DNA of 64,000 nucleotides from Mucilaginibacter terrenus (lineage in GTDB: Bacteria; Bacteroidota; Bacteroidia; Sphingobacteriales; Sphingobacteriaceae): positions 1,922,001 through 1,986,000 of the forward strand of contig NZ_QWDE01000001.1 in assembly GCF_003432065.1 (NCBI RefSeq), in the 5' to 3' direction. The notes under the pieces are model-generated. The model was not told the origin of the DNA. It made no database searches and saw nothing but the letters and a program-made list of their open reading frames with translations. This document shows positions 8,346 through 16,749 of the stretch, piece after piece; the first letter of the stretch is position 1, and each line of letters starts with the position of its first letter. A program made the translations under genes and the position numbers.

Positions 8346-10310
8346 CTACTTTCTAAACCCTACCAATTTGTGCAGGGTACCGGGATCGTAAACCTTGCCA
8401 CCTTTTATTACTACATTAACATTGCGGGTGTTGCTGATGCTGTTAAGCGGGTCACCGTCGACGATTATAAGGTCGGCGTTTTTCCCGACGGTTACCGAAC
8501 CTGTTTTGCTGCCAAGCCCCATCACCTGCGCGGGAATGATAGTTGCTGTTTTTAAAGCTTGTGCAGGTGTAAGCCCTGCGTTTACATAAAGCTCAAGCTC
8601 CCGGTGTACACTAAAGCCGGGGAAACCCATATCAGTACCCGCCACAATCGGCACGCCGGCGTCATATAGTTTCTTTACAATCTGTCCAAATGCATTTGTT
8701 ATGGGCTTAAGTTTTGCAGCCTGGTCCGGTTCTTCACCGGTTGTTTTAAACTGTGTTTGCAGCGGCAGCGGCAGGTCGTAAAAACGGGGTTCCATTTTGG
8801 TGATATCATCCTTGATGTTGCGCATGCTTAGATCATATACAGCAAGCGTAGGGTCAATTACCACCTTATGATCAAGCAGGAACTTGATGTTCTTTACATT
8901 TACACTGTCGTTGAAATCGATAGAACGGTCTTTGTTCCGCTTCATTATCGAATAAACATACTGGATGTGATTGACCATGTTCATACCCGAATCAACACCC
9001 GTCCTTACCGACATGTAGTTAGGAATATGGCCGGTAACGGTTAGCCCAAGTCTGTGCGCCTTATCACAAATCACTTTTAATATTGCCGGCTTAACAGAAC
9101 TGTAAACCTTAATCTGGTCGAAGCCTCTTTCTTTATAAGTATCAACAGCTTTAATGGCTTCTTCTTTTGTATCTGCCTGAATTATGCCGAGCGACATTGG
9201 CCCTTTTCCGTCTATAATCCCCGCCATCAATATTTTTGGACCAATACCTTTTCCACCATCAATGGCGTCGCGAATGGCATCTATGAAGCCCAGCTCATTA
9301 CCGCAGTCGCGTACGGTGGTCACGCCTGCCGCAAGGTAGGCCGGCCCCCATTCCGTTTGCTCAAAGTGCGCGTGCATATCCCAAAGACCGGGCATTATGC
9401 TTTTCCCCGTGGCATCTATCACCTGTGCGCCCGCCGGAACGGTTGATTTACCTATGCTTTCTATTTTTCCATCCTTCAATATCATTACCGAATTAGGCGT
9501 GCTGGTGCCAGTCAATACATCAATAATATTCCCCCCTTTTATAGCGATTACACCTGTAGAGCCTTTTTGCGCCGGGGCAGCTTTAGCAAATGCCTCCATG
9601 CCGTAGCTCGCTGCGCGTTTTATCAGCTCGGGCAGTAAACTTTCATAAGGCTCGCTCATCATCTCTGTCTTGTCGCCTTCGGCATCAATGGTGAGGATGC
9701 AGATGAGGTTACCCGCGGCATCGGTCCATACCTGCTCGTCGCCCCATATTAGGCCGCTGATGGTGTAACGAATGAACGACAACGGTTTGCCCTCAAACGT
9801 GAGTACATCCGTACCCGCCTTCCTGATCTGCAATGCGCCGAACGGCAGCGTGTTGATGGTAGCCGGTTGTTTATGATTGTTCCAATATTTTAACAGCAGC
9901 ATTTGAACGGTCGCCGGTGAGTAACCCGTAACGGGGAAGGTTAAAGCGCCAATGCTTTTTGTATAGGTTGAATCGCCGACTCGTATAGCGGCCGAGCCTC
10001 CCTGCATCTTAATAGCATCGTCCACCTTGGAGAACCTGGATGTTTGGCCTTTTACAACTAGTTCCAGTGGCTCGTATACCGGGTTTACTTTTATGGTAGC
10101 CTTTAGCGGAACCGGGCTGCCACGGTCAACAAACTTAAAGTCGACCTCGTAGGTTTTTGAGTCCTTGTTATTGGTTACTTTATAGGTTTCCTTACCAATA
10201 TGCTGCTCAAATTTGTGCAGCAGAAACACGCCACTGTCGGCAGGTTTATCCTGCGCACTGGCGGTATATAAAATTGATGATAATGTAACAAGGGTGAAAA
10301 TACGTTTCAT
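8346..10310 (-). CDS. Secreted amidohydrolase (imidazolonepropionase/prolidase-like)
   Basis: Metal-dependent hydrolase of the amidohydrolase superfamily, predicted periplasmic. The start at 10310 gives a signal peptide (MKRIFTLVTLSSILYTASA). The frame is open further upstream, but that extension has no export signal. The first ~280 residues are a Bacteroidota-specific N-terminal domain. The C-terminal part has the metal-binding HAH of GLWDMHAHFEQ, then AGVTTVRDCGNE, the QIKVYSS lysine likely to be carboxylated, GHIPN, NHIQY and AGTDMGFPGFS. A short composite beta-domain flanks the barrel (GGNIIDVLTG and GKNADLIIVDGDPL). The likely substrates are dipeptides or cyclic amides, not fixed by sequence. 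Confidence 0.85.
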   Translation of the reverse strand: MKRIFTLVTLSSILYTASAQDKPADSGVFLLHKFEQHIGKETYKVTNNKDSKTYEVDFKFVDRGSPVPLKATIKVNPVYEPLELVVKGQTSRFSKVDDAIKMQGGSAAIRVGDSTYTKSIGALTFPVTGYSPATVQMLLLKYWNNHKQPATINTLPFGALQIRKAGTDVLTFEGKPLSFIRYTISGLIWGDEQVWTDAAGNLICILTIDAEGDKTEMMSEPYESLLPELIKRAASYGMEAFAKAAPAQKGSTGVIAIKGGNIIDVLTGTSTPNSVMILKDGKIESIGKSTVPAGAQVIDATGKSIMPGLWDMHAHFEQTEWGPAYLAAGVTTVRDCGNELGFIDAIRDAIDGGKGIGPKILMAGIIDGKGPMSLGIIQADTKEEAIKAVDTYKERGFDQIKVYSSVKPAILKVICDKAHRLGLTVTGHIPNYMSVRTGVDSGMNMVNHIQYVYSIMKRNKDRSIDFNDSVNVKNIKFLLDHKVVIDPTLAVYDLSMRNIKDDITKMEPRFYDLPLPLQTQFKTTGEEPDQAAKLKPITNAFGQIVKKLYDAGVPIVAGTDMGFPGFSVHRELELYVNAGLTPAQALKTATIIPAQVMGLGSKTGSVTVGKNADLIIVDGDPLNSISNTRNVNVVIKGGKVYDPGTLHKLVGFRK

Positions 10311-10398
10311 GCGATGAGGTGCTGTGTTCACCAAATATAATGAAAACTGTAAACGGGAATTAACAAGTTCCCGGATTATATGGTGTAATACCGGGAGG

Positions 10399-10598
10399 TG
10401 TTTCGTTTCGGTAAAGCGAAACACCCGAAACACTTAATTTTATTAATGTACTCGCTATCAGAAGTTTAAAAAACAAAGCGAAACAACCCGAAACAGTGCC
10501 GAAATAACACCTGACTGTATAAGTAATTATAAATTAAATACTTATGTTATATAGGTTTTCTTACCTGATAGAAGCGAAACACTCCGGGCGAAACACTT
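10399..10598. repeat. Three GCGAAACA...GAAACA direct repeats
   Basis: Copies at 10416-10435, 10478-10496 and 10574-10598 share GCGAAACA-(n)CC(n)G-GAAACA. An inverted partial copy lies at 10399-10412 (GTGTTTCGTTTCGG). They fill the 299-bp gap between the ammonium channel and the amidohydrolase, with no reading frame, and could be binding sites for a regulator of the amidohydrolase gene. Spacing is irregular, so this is not a CRISPR. Confidence 0.6.
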
Positions 10599-10609
10599 TA
10601 AGTTGAAAT

Positions 10610-11917
10610 CTATAGCTTCTCCCCGTGTTGGCTAATATCCAGGCCAACCAGCTCATCCTCGTAAGGTACACGCAACGGCGAAATCATATCGGTAACTTTT
10701 AACAACAGCATCGACCCAAAGAAAGAGAATATGGATGTGGCTACCAGTGCCACCAATTGTATAAGGAATAAATGCGTATGGCCAAAGAACAAGCCCTCGC
10801 CGGTGGTAATGCCGGGGTTAACTTTTTGACTGGCGAACACACCGGTAAGCAGCATACCCACCATACCACCTACCCCATGGCAGGGGAACACATCCAACGT
10901 ATCATCAATACTGGTACGGGTGCGCCACTCTACCACCAGGTTACTTACCACTGCCGATATAATGCCTATGGCCAGCGAGTGCGGTACACTTACGTAACCC
11001 GCTGCCGGGGTAATAGCCACTAAACCAACTACGGCGCCTATACAGGTGCCCATTGCAGAAGGTTTTCGCTTGCGCAGTATGTCGAAAAATATCCAGGTGA
11101 CGCCTGCGGCTGCAGAAGCGGTTGTGCTGGTCGCCAGCGCAATTACCGCCGTATGGTTTGCACCAAATGCCGAACCCGCATTAAAACCGAACCAACCGAA
11201 CCACAACAAGCCAGTACCTATCATTACATAGGTGATACGTGCCGGCGAATGATTGGCCTCGTTGCGTCGCTTAAGATAAAGCGCCGATGCCAGTGCCGCC
11301 CAACCTGCAGACATGTGCACTACTGTACCACCTGCAAAATCAAGCACGCCCAGCTTAGCCAGTATACCCTCGGGGTGCCAGGTGGCATGGGCCAGCGGCG
11401 AGAAGATGAACACGGAAAAAAGGCAAAGGAAAATGATGTAAGAATTAAAGCGAATACGCTCGGCAAACGCGCCGGTGATAAGTGCAGGGGTAATTATAGC
11501 AAACTTAAGCTGGTACATGGCAAAAAGCAGCAGCGGGATGGTTGGTGCCAGTTTCCAGCTTGCGTTACCCAGCATGCCTTTCATCATAAAAAAGGTAGAG
11601 GGGTTGCCTATTACCCCGCCAATGCTGTCGCCAAAAGCCAGGCTAAAACCAAATATGCCCCACATTACGGTGATGATAACCATACAAACAATGCTCTGCA
11701 GCATGGTAGATATCACGTTCTTCTTATTCACCATACCGCCATAAAAGAACGCCAGCCCGGGTGTCATGATCAGCACCAGCGCGGTAGACATCAGCATCCA
11801 GGCAATATCGCCCGTGTTAAAGTTTGCAGTAGTAGTTGTATCATGATCTACCGACGGAAACGCAAAAGTTAGCGCCAGGATGACCAGGATAATGAAGAAA
11901 GGGATATAACGTTTCAT
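10610..11917 (-). CDS. amtB: Ammonium channel/transporter
   Basis: Trimeric inner-membrane channel for ammonium. The 435-residue protein has about 11 hydrophobic segments after a hydrophobic N-terminus that may be a cleaved signal (MKRYIPFFIILVILALTFAF). It carries the Amt landmarks GDIAWMLMSTALVLIMTPGL, GMVNKKNV, and the signature DFAGGTVVHMSAGWAAL with a pore His. It also has GFNAGSAFGAN and a second conserved His in DVFPCHGVGGMVG. The usual partner glnK is not adjacent in the window. Confidence 0.94.
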   Translation of the reverse strand: MKRYIPFFIILVILALTFAFPSVDHDTTTTANFNTGDIAWMLMSTALVLIMTPGLAFFYGGMVNKKNVISTMLQSIVCMVIITVMWGIFGFSLAFGDSIGGVIGNPSTFFMMKGMLGNASWKLAPTIPLLLFAMYQLKFAIITPALITGAFAERIRFNSYIIFLCLFSVFIFSPLAHATWHPEGILAKLGVLDFAGGTVVHMSAGWAALASALYLKRRNEANHSPARITYVMIGTGLLWFGWFGFNAGSAFGANHTAVIALATSTTASAAAGVTWIFFDILRKRKPSAMGTCIGAVVGLVAITPAAGYVSVPHSLAIGIISAVVSNLVVEWRTRTSIDDTLDVFPCHGVGGMVGMLLTGVFASQKVNPGITTGEGLFFGHTHLFLIQLVALVATSIFSFFGSMLLLKVTDMISPLRVPYEDELVGLDISQHGEKL

Positions 11918-12000
11918 ATTTTACAGCACTCTTTGCTAAGAATGGCTGAAAATATAATTTTTTAATCCATCTGTAATGAAATTTGTAAAATTTCTATTAA

Positions 12001-13500
12001 CTACATGTACTTTATCAACAAATTTGGGAAAATCCCAAAAATAAGCAGCACTGCAGCCAGTATTGTAGATAATACCACCAGCTTTATAGACCACTTATTT
12101 TCGCTAACCAGCAATTCCGACCGGCGAATAAAAAGATTAAGCGGAATTTTGATGTAATAGAACAGCGAAACCACCGTCACCAGCGCCCCAACAGCCATTA
12201 GTGCGGCCAGCCAGGTATCATGCGTGTGCTGATAGGTACCATAAAGCGCCGAAAAAACAAATAACTTGGCTGTGAAACCAGCGCTCACCGGTATGCCGGT
12301 AAGCGAAACCAGCACTACCACAAAAGCTACTGATGCCAATGGGTATTTAAAGCCAAGCCCCTTATACTCGCGCACATCGGTTATCCCTTCTGCGTTCTCA
12401 AAATAGTTAGCAAGTGCCAGCGCGGCGATATTGGCAATACCGTATACCAGCAGGTAGTAGCTTAGCGCCTGTATGCCTTGCCCTATGAATGTGGTTATCG
12501 CCATTAGTGCGAAACCGGTATGCCCTATGCTGGAATAAGCCAGCATGCGTTTTACGTTGTTCTGCATCACGGCAGCAAAGTTACCCCCTATCATGGTTAC
12601 AATGCCAATGACCGAAAAAGCAGCACGGATATCAAACCCTGTCCAGCCGCCGTAAAATATCAGCGGGGTAATAAAGTTTACCAATAAGCCAAATGCCGCA
12701 ATTTTAGGCAGGGTAGACAGGTAAGCCGTAATAGGTGTAGCAGCGCCCTCGTAAACATCGGGCACCCAAAAATGGGCCGGAATAAACGACATTTTAAAGC
12801 CGATGCCCAGCAAAATAAGCATCACCGCAAACGATACGCTTAGCTGGTTTACATGGCCCAGTTGCTGCACCACAATTGGGTTAAACAGGTTCAGTTCGCC
12901 CGTAAAGGCGTAAACCAATGAAATGCCGTATAACATTACTGCAGACGATGCAGCGCCGAACAATACATACTTCAAACCCGCTTCGGCACTGATGCCGTTT
13001 TCGGTTTTATACGCTACCAACAGGTACGATGCTATAGAAACCATTTCTACCGACAGGTACATAGCCAGCATGTTTACAGCCATTACCATGATGTGCAGCC
13101 CCAGCAAAGAGCCGGTAACAATGCTGTACAGGTCCGACAGGCCTTTACGGTGTATCTTAAGGCGGTTATCCCAGCTAAAGTACAGCAGCAGTATAAACGC
13201 CAGCACCCCTACTATCATTTTAAAGATGATGGCCATGTGATTAAGCAGCAGCATACCGCTGAAGATGAACTGCGGACCGGAGGCTATCATGCTAAACTGC
13301 TGCGCGTCCTTAAACAGCACCAGCAGCACCCCGGCAGCGGCAACTATCCGGCACAACCAGGCGGAGTTCTTCCTGAACAGAAGATCGGTAAGCAGTACCA
13401 CAACAAACAACACCGTGATGTACACCTCGGGCATTAAGTAGGGTAAGCTAACAAGGGCGCCGCTTAACTGGTTAGATATGTCGGATAGTTGGTCCTGCAT
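12001..13500 (-). CDS. nuoN: NADH-quinone oxidoreductase subunit N
   Basis: Antiporter-like proton-pumping subunit of respiratory complex I, in the inner membrane. The 499-residue protein has about 14 hydrophobic segments. It shows the Mrp-type core KMSFIPAHFWVPDVYEGAATP, with the conserved Lys and Pro of the broken helix, and MQNNVKRMLAYSSIGHTGF, shared by NuoL/M/N. It is last in the leftward nuo cluster, three bases after the DUF4139 gene, which suggests translational coupling with it. Its stop is 83 bp from amtB's start, so a separate amtB promoter must lie in that gap. Confidence 0.94.
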   Translation of the reverse strand: MQDQLSDISNQLSGALVSLPYLMPEVYITVLFVVVLLTDLLFRKNSAWLCRIVAAAGVLLVLFKDAQQFSMIASGPQFIFSGMLLLNHMAIIFKMIVGVLAFILLLYFSWDNRLKIHRKGLSDLYSIVTGSLLGLHIMVMAVNMLAMYLSVEMVSIASYLLVAYKTENGISAEAGLKYVLFGAASSAVMLYGISLVYAFTGELNLFNPIVVQQLGHVNQLSVSFAVMLILLGIGFKMSFIPAHFWVPDVYEGAATPITAYLSTLPKIAAFGLLVNFITPLIFYGGWTGFDIRAAFSVIGIVTMIGGNFAAVMQNNVKRMLAYSSIGHTGFALMAITTFIGQGIQALSYYLLVYGIANIAALALANYFENAEGITDVREYKGLGFKYPLASVAFVVVLVSLTGIPVSAGFTAKLFVFSALYGTYQHTHDTWLAALMAVGALVTVVSLFYYIKIPLNLFIRRSELLVSENKWSIKLVVLSTILAAVLLIFGIFPNLLIKYM

Positions 13501-13503
13501 GGG

Positions 13504-15084
13504 TTATTGTACAATTACTACTTGATTTTTGGGGTATTTTACCTGGTACTTAACACGCAGTTGTTTGGCTTCCTGCGGTGCCAGCGTTAAGTTCCACGAC
13601 AGCTTGCCGGTAACTTTATCCATTTCCGCACCGCTGGTTTCCTGCGCATCTACCTCAATAGCGGTATTCTGTGACACCGGTACCTGATCTTGTACCAGGA
13701 TGTTTACAGGCTGCGTTTTACGGTTCTTTACTGATATCAGCCAGTCGCGTGTTTCTTTTTTGCTGGAACCCAACAGGCCTTGTTTTTCGTTTAAGTCTTT
13801 TTGCAAAGTGCGTTTTACCAGGATACTCTTATCTATGCCTAACGACAGTTGCAACGTGTCACTAGCGGTATGTGTATCTAATACAGATTTTCCTACGAAA
13901 GTTCCCTCGAAGAATATGCTGGCTTCTCCCGAAAGGAAGTTAAACTTAGTCCAGTCAATTATTCTGGCGTTAAGAAATACATCTGTGTTTAACTTAGGTG
14001 CCACATAGTACTGATAGGTAGCCGGTATGGTCACTTGGTCTATCTCCACGGTATACGGCTTGCCGTCGTTTGGGATAGAGAAAGGATTTTGAATTTTAAA
14101 TTCTATGTTGGTCTGGTTTTCTGTAGGGTTAACAGCAACCGGGTTTGTGCTCCTGAATTCGTTTACTACAACCACTTCGTTTAGAGACTGGCTTGAAAAA
14201 CTTTTACCTGCTAAAGGGCGCGGCGTATATAAGTTCAGGTAATAAGGATTCAATTCTGGCTTTACGCCACTTACAGAAGGGTCTCCGGTAGACAATGTCA
14301 GTTTTACATTCTTCCAATCTTCGCCACAACGTTGAGACACATTTGCTTTATAGGCTATTGTTATTGGGCTGTTCACATTTTTGGCCCGGATGTCGTAAGT
14401 TGGGTACCAAAATGCGTTGCCTACAGCGTAGCTCAAAGTGAAGTTGGCTTGTAAGGCTATTTTGGAAGATATATTTACGACGATATTACTGGTAGAGGGT
14501 AACTGGCTTCGTTGTAGGGCATCAAGCTGACTGTCATACTTCTGTAGCTGTTCGTTCAGCTTTTCAAGTTCGTTGTTTATTACAAGTTCCTTTTTCTTTA
14601 TTTCAGTTAGACGCAAGGTTTGAAAATCAAGAGCTGCTCTTAATTTTACTACGTCCAGCCCACCGGTTTGACCGTTTCCCACCTGATTTTTGGCAAGCAT
14701 GTTGGCTTCTTCCTGATTAATATTTAGCAATGCAGTTTGCAGTGCTATTTTATCTTTTAAACTTTTTTGCATTGTCTGCAACTCTTCGGTCTGTTTGGTT
14801 TTAGCAGACTCACCTAAAAAATTACGCTCATGCTTGACGGACAGAATGGTAAAATCTCCGGCAGCACGTACCTGAATGCTTGGTACATTTATATTGGGGG
14901 ATAAATTCTCGAAAACAAGTGCATAGTTCCCAGGTACAATATTCACTAAAGATGTTCTTGTAACTTGCGCGCCATTAAGGAACACTGTTACGTTCTCTAT
15001 TTTCGAGGCAATCTTCTGTCCTTCTTCTGCACGGGCAGTAGCAGAGCATATCAACAGGCAGGCAATAAATAAGAATTTCTTCAT
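13504..15084 (-). CDS. Secreted DUF4139 (MuiA-type) protein inside the nuo cluster
   Basis: A 526-residue exported protein with signal peptide MKKFLFIACLLICSATARA. It follows the DUF4140/DUF4139 layout: an N-terminal beta domain (SKIENVTVFLNGAQVTR), a coiled coil at about residues 85-195, and a large C-terminal DUF4139 beta region including YAVGNAFWYPTYDIRA and IDQVTIPATYQYYVAPKLN. Members are called mucoidy inhibitor A-like, but the function is unproven. It sits between nuoM and nuoN on the same strand (63 bp after nuoM, 3 bp before nuoN). It should therefore be made with complex I, which is unusual for a periplasmic protein. It is not a known complex I subunit. Confidence 0.85.
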   Translation of the reverse strand: MKKFLFIACLLICSATARAEEGQKIASKIENVTVFLNGAQVTRTSLVNIVPGNYALVFENLSPNINVPSIQVRAAGDFTILSVKHERNFLGESAKTKQTEELQTMQKSLKDKIALQTALLNINQEEANMLAKNQVGNGQTGGLDVVKLRAALDFQTLRLTEIKKKELVINNELEKLNEQLQKYDSQLDALQRSQLPSTSNIVVNISSKIALQANFTLSYAVGNAFWYPTYDIRAKNVNSPITIAYKANVSQRCGEDWKNVKLTLSTGDPSVSGVKPELNPYYLNLYTPRPLAGKSFSSQSLNEVVVVNEFRSTNPVAVNPTENQTNIEFKIQNPFSIPNDGKPYTVEIDQVTIPATYQYYVAPKLNTDVFLNARIIDWTKFNFLSGEASIFFEGTFVGKSVLDTHTASDTLQLSLGIDKSILVKRTLQKDLNEKQGLLGSSKKETRDWLISVKNRKTQPVNILVQDQVPVSQNTAIEVDAQETSGAEMDKVTGKLSWNLTLAPQEAKQLRVKYQVKYPKNQVVIVQ

Positions 15085-15147
15085 GGCTTATAATTTATTT
15101 ACCTGTATGATGATCTTGCCGGGCATTTTCCATAAAGGTCCGCCAAA

Positions 15148-16749
15148 TTATTTACCCATATAATTAACCAGCGCCAGTACCGAGTCGTTTATCTTATCAA
15201 ATACCACCGAAGGCATTACACCCAAGCCCAGCGCGATGAGCGCCAGCGGCAGCAGCGTAGCGGTTTCCCTAAAGTTGAGATCGGTAAGCGCAATGCGCCA
15301 TATCTCCCCTCCTTTTAGGGAAAGTTTACCAAAGAACATGCGCTGCAGCGTCCACAGGAAATAACCCGCGCTCAACAATATACCTACCGATCCACATATA
15401 GCCATCCAGTAAGGCAGCAAGCCGTTAACCGATTGGGATTTAAAAGCACCCGCCAGCGAGAAAGCCTCGGCCACGAAAGCCGAAAAGCCCGGTAAGCCCA
15501 GTGACGCGAAGAACGCGATCATCACGTAAACCGTATAGCGTGGCATCAGGTTACCCAATCCACGGAAATGGTATATGTACCGGTCGTGCACGCGGTTATA
15601 AATCACACCAACTAAAAAGAACAGCATAGTAGACAAAAAGCCATGGCTCACCATCTGCATAATGGCGCCGCTAATCCCTTCGGCAGTATTAGAGGCTATA
15701 CCCAGCAACACAAAGCCCATATGTGATACGGAGGAATAAGCGATAAGCCGTTTCAGGTCCTGCTGTGCCAGCGCGTTAAAAGCGCCATATAAGATGGAGA
15801 TAACACCCAGCAACCCCAGCCAGAAAGCCGACTGGTGCGCGGCATCAGGGAAGATACCCATACAGATACGGATGATACCATAGCCACCGATCTTTAACAG
15901 CACACCGGCAAGTATAATGGATACAGGGGTTGGCGCTTCTACGTGCGCATCGGGCAGCCAGGTATGTAAAGGAACAACGGGTACTTTAATGGCAAAGGCC
16001 ACAAACAGCACCACAAAGCCCACCATACGCGCAGGCAGGCCAAATATGGTTTGATGCGTAACGGTGGAGAATATAGAACTCCGGACGTAATTGGCCGGGT
16101 CCATCATCGTAATCATATTAAATGTGTGATCGCCGGTGCTGCGGTCCTTTACAGACAAGTACAGCCCTACCATCACCAGCAGCATAAACACCGAACCAAA
16201 GAGCGTATACAGGAAGAACTTAATAGCCGCATATTCACGCCGTGCACCGCCCCACATCCCTATCAGGAAATAAAGTGGCAGCAGCATCAATTCATAAAAA
16301 GTATAGAAAAGGAAGAAATCCAGCGCGCAGAACACACCCACCACCGCCATATCCAGCAGCAGGAACAGCGCGAAGAAGCCCTTAAGATTGCCTTTTATTT
16401 CCCAGGAGGCAATAGCGGCAACCACCATTACCAAACACGTCATAACCATCAGGGTGATGGAGATACCGTCTATCCCTACAAAATAATCTATCTGCATGCG
16501 GCCGAGCGCGCCAAGGTCAAGGTGTATCCAGGGCAGCTTCTGTACGAACTGGAACTGCTCTTCATGATTAATCCCCGCGAAACCCGCACCCGTTTGGAAG
16601 TTAAAATACATCCAGATGCTGATGCCTAACTGCACCAGCGTAGCAGCCAGCGTAATATACTTGTAGGCAACCCGTAACGACGAAGGCAGCAGCAATATAA
16701 TAAGGCCGAACAACGCAGGGGTAAATATGAGCAGGGTTAATATGTTCAT
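15148..16749 (-). CDS. nuoM: NADH-quinone oxidoreductase subunit M
   Basis: Proton-pumping antiporter-like subunit of complex I. The 533-residue length fits NuoM. Key segments are FYTFYELMLLPLYFLIGMWG (with the conserved Glu on TM5), AIKVPVVPLHTWLPDAHVEA (broken helix with Lys) and AQQDLKRLIAYSSVSHMGFV. Its ATG overlaps the nuoL TGA by one base (TGATG), so translation is coupled. The 63-bp gap after it is the largest inside the L-to-N part. Confidence 0.96.
   Translation of the reverse strand: MNILTLLIFTPALFGLIILLLPSSLRVAYKYITLAATLVQLGISIWMYFNFQTGAGFAGINHEEQFQFVQKLPWIHLDLGALGRMQIDYFVGIDGISITLMVMTCLVMVVAAIASWEIKGNLKGFFALFLLLDMAVVGVFCALDFFLFYTFYELMLLPLYFLIGMWGGARREYAAIKFFLYTLFGSVFMLLVMVGLYLSVKDRSTGDHTFNMITMMDPANYVRSSIFSTVTHQTIFGLPARMVGFVVLFVAFAIKVPVVPLHTWLPDAHVEAPTPVSIILAGVLLKIGGYGIIRICMGIFPDAAHQSAFWLGLLGVISILYGAFNALAQQDLKRLIAYSSVSHMGFVLLGIASNTAEGISGAIMQMVSHGFLSTMLFFLVGVIYNRVHDRYIYHFRGLGNLMPRYTVYVMIAFFASLGLPGFSAFVAEAFSLAGAFKSQSVNGLLPYWMAICGSVGILLSAGYFLWTLQRMFFGKLSLKGGEIWRIALTDLNFRETATLLPLALIALGLGVMPSVVFDKINDSVLALVNYMGK

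Noticed and set aside
10399..10598. GCGAAACA repeats considered as a CRISPR array
   Set aside because: Only three copies, irregular spacing (62 and 96 bp), imperfect repeats and no cas genes.
11153..11872. 239-codon forward frame opposite amtB
   Set aside because: Fully antisense to a well-supported ammonium channel; Gln/His/Arg-rich composition typical of antisense frames.
16051..16629. 192-codon forward frame opposite nuoM
   Set aside because: Antisense to conserved complex I gene; low-complexity His/Gln/Arg content and no domain.
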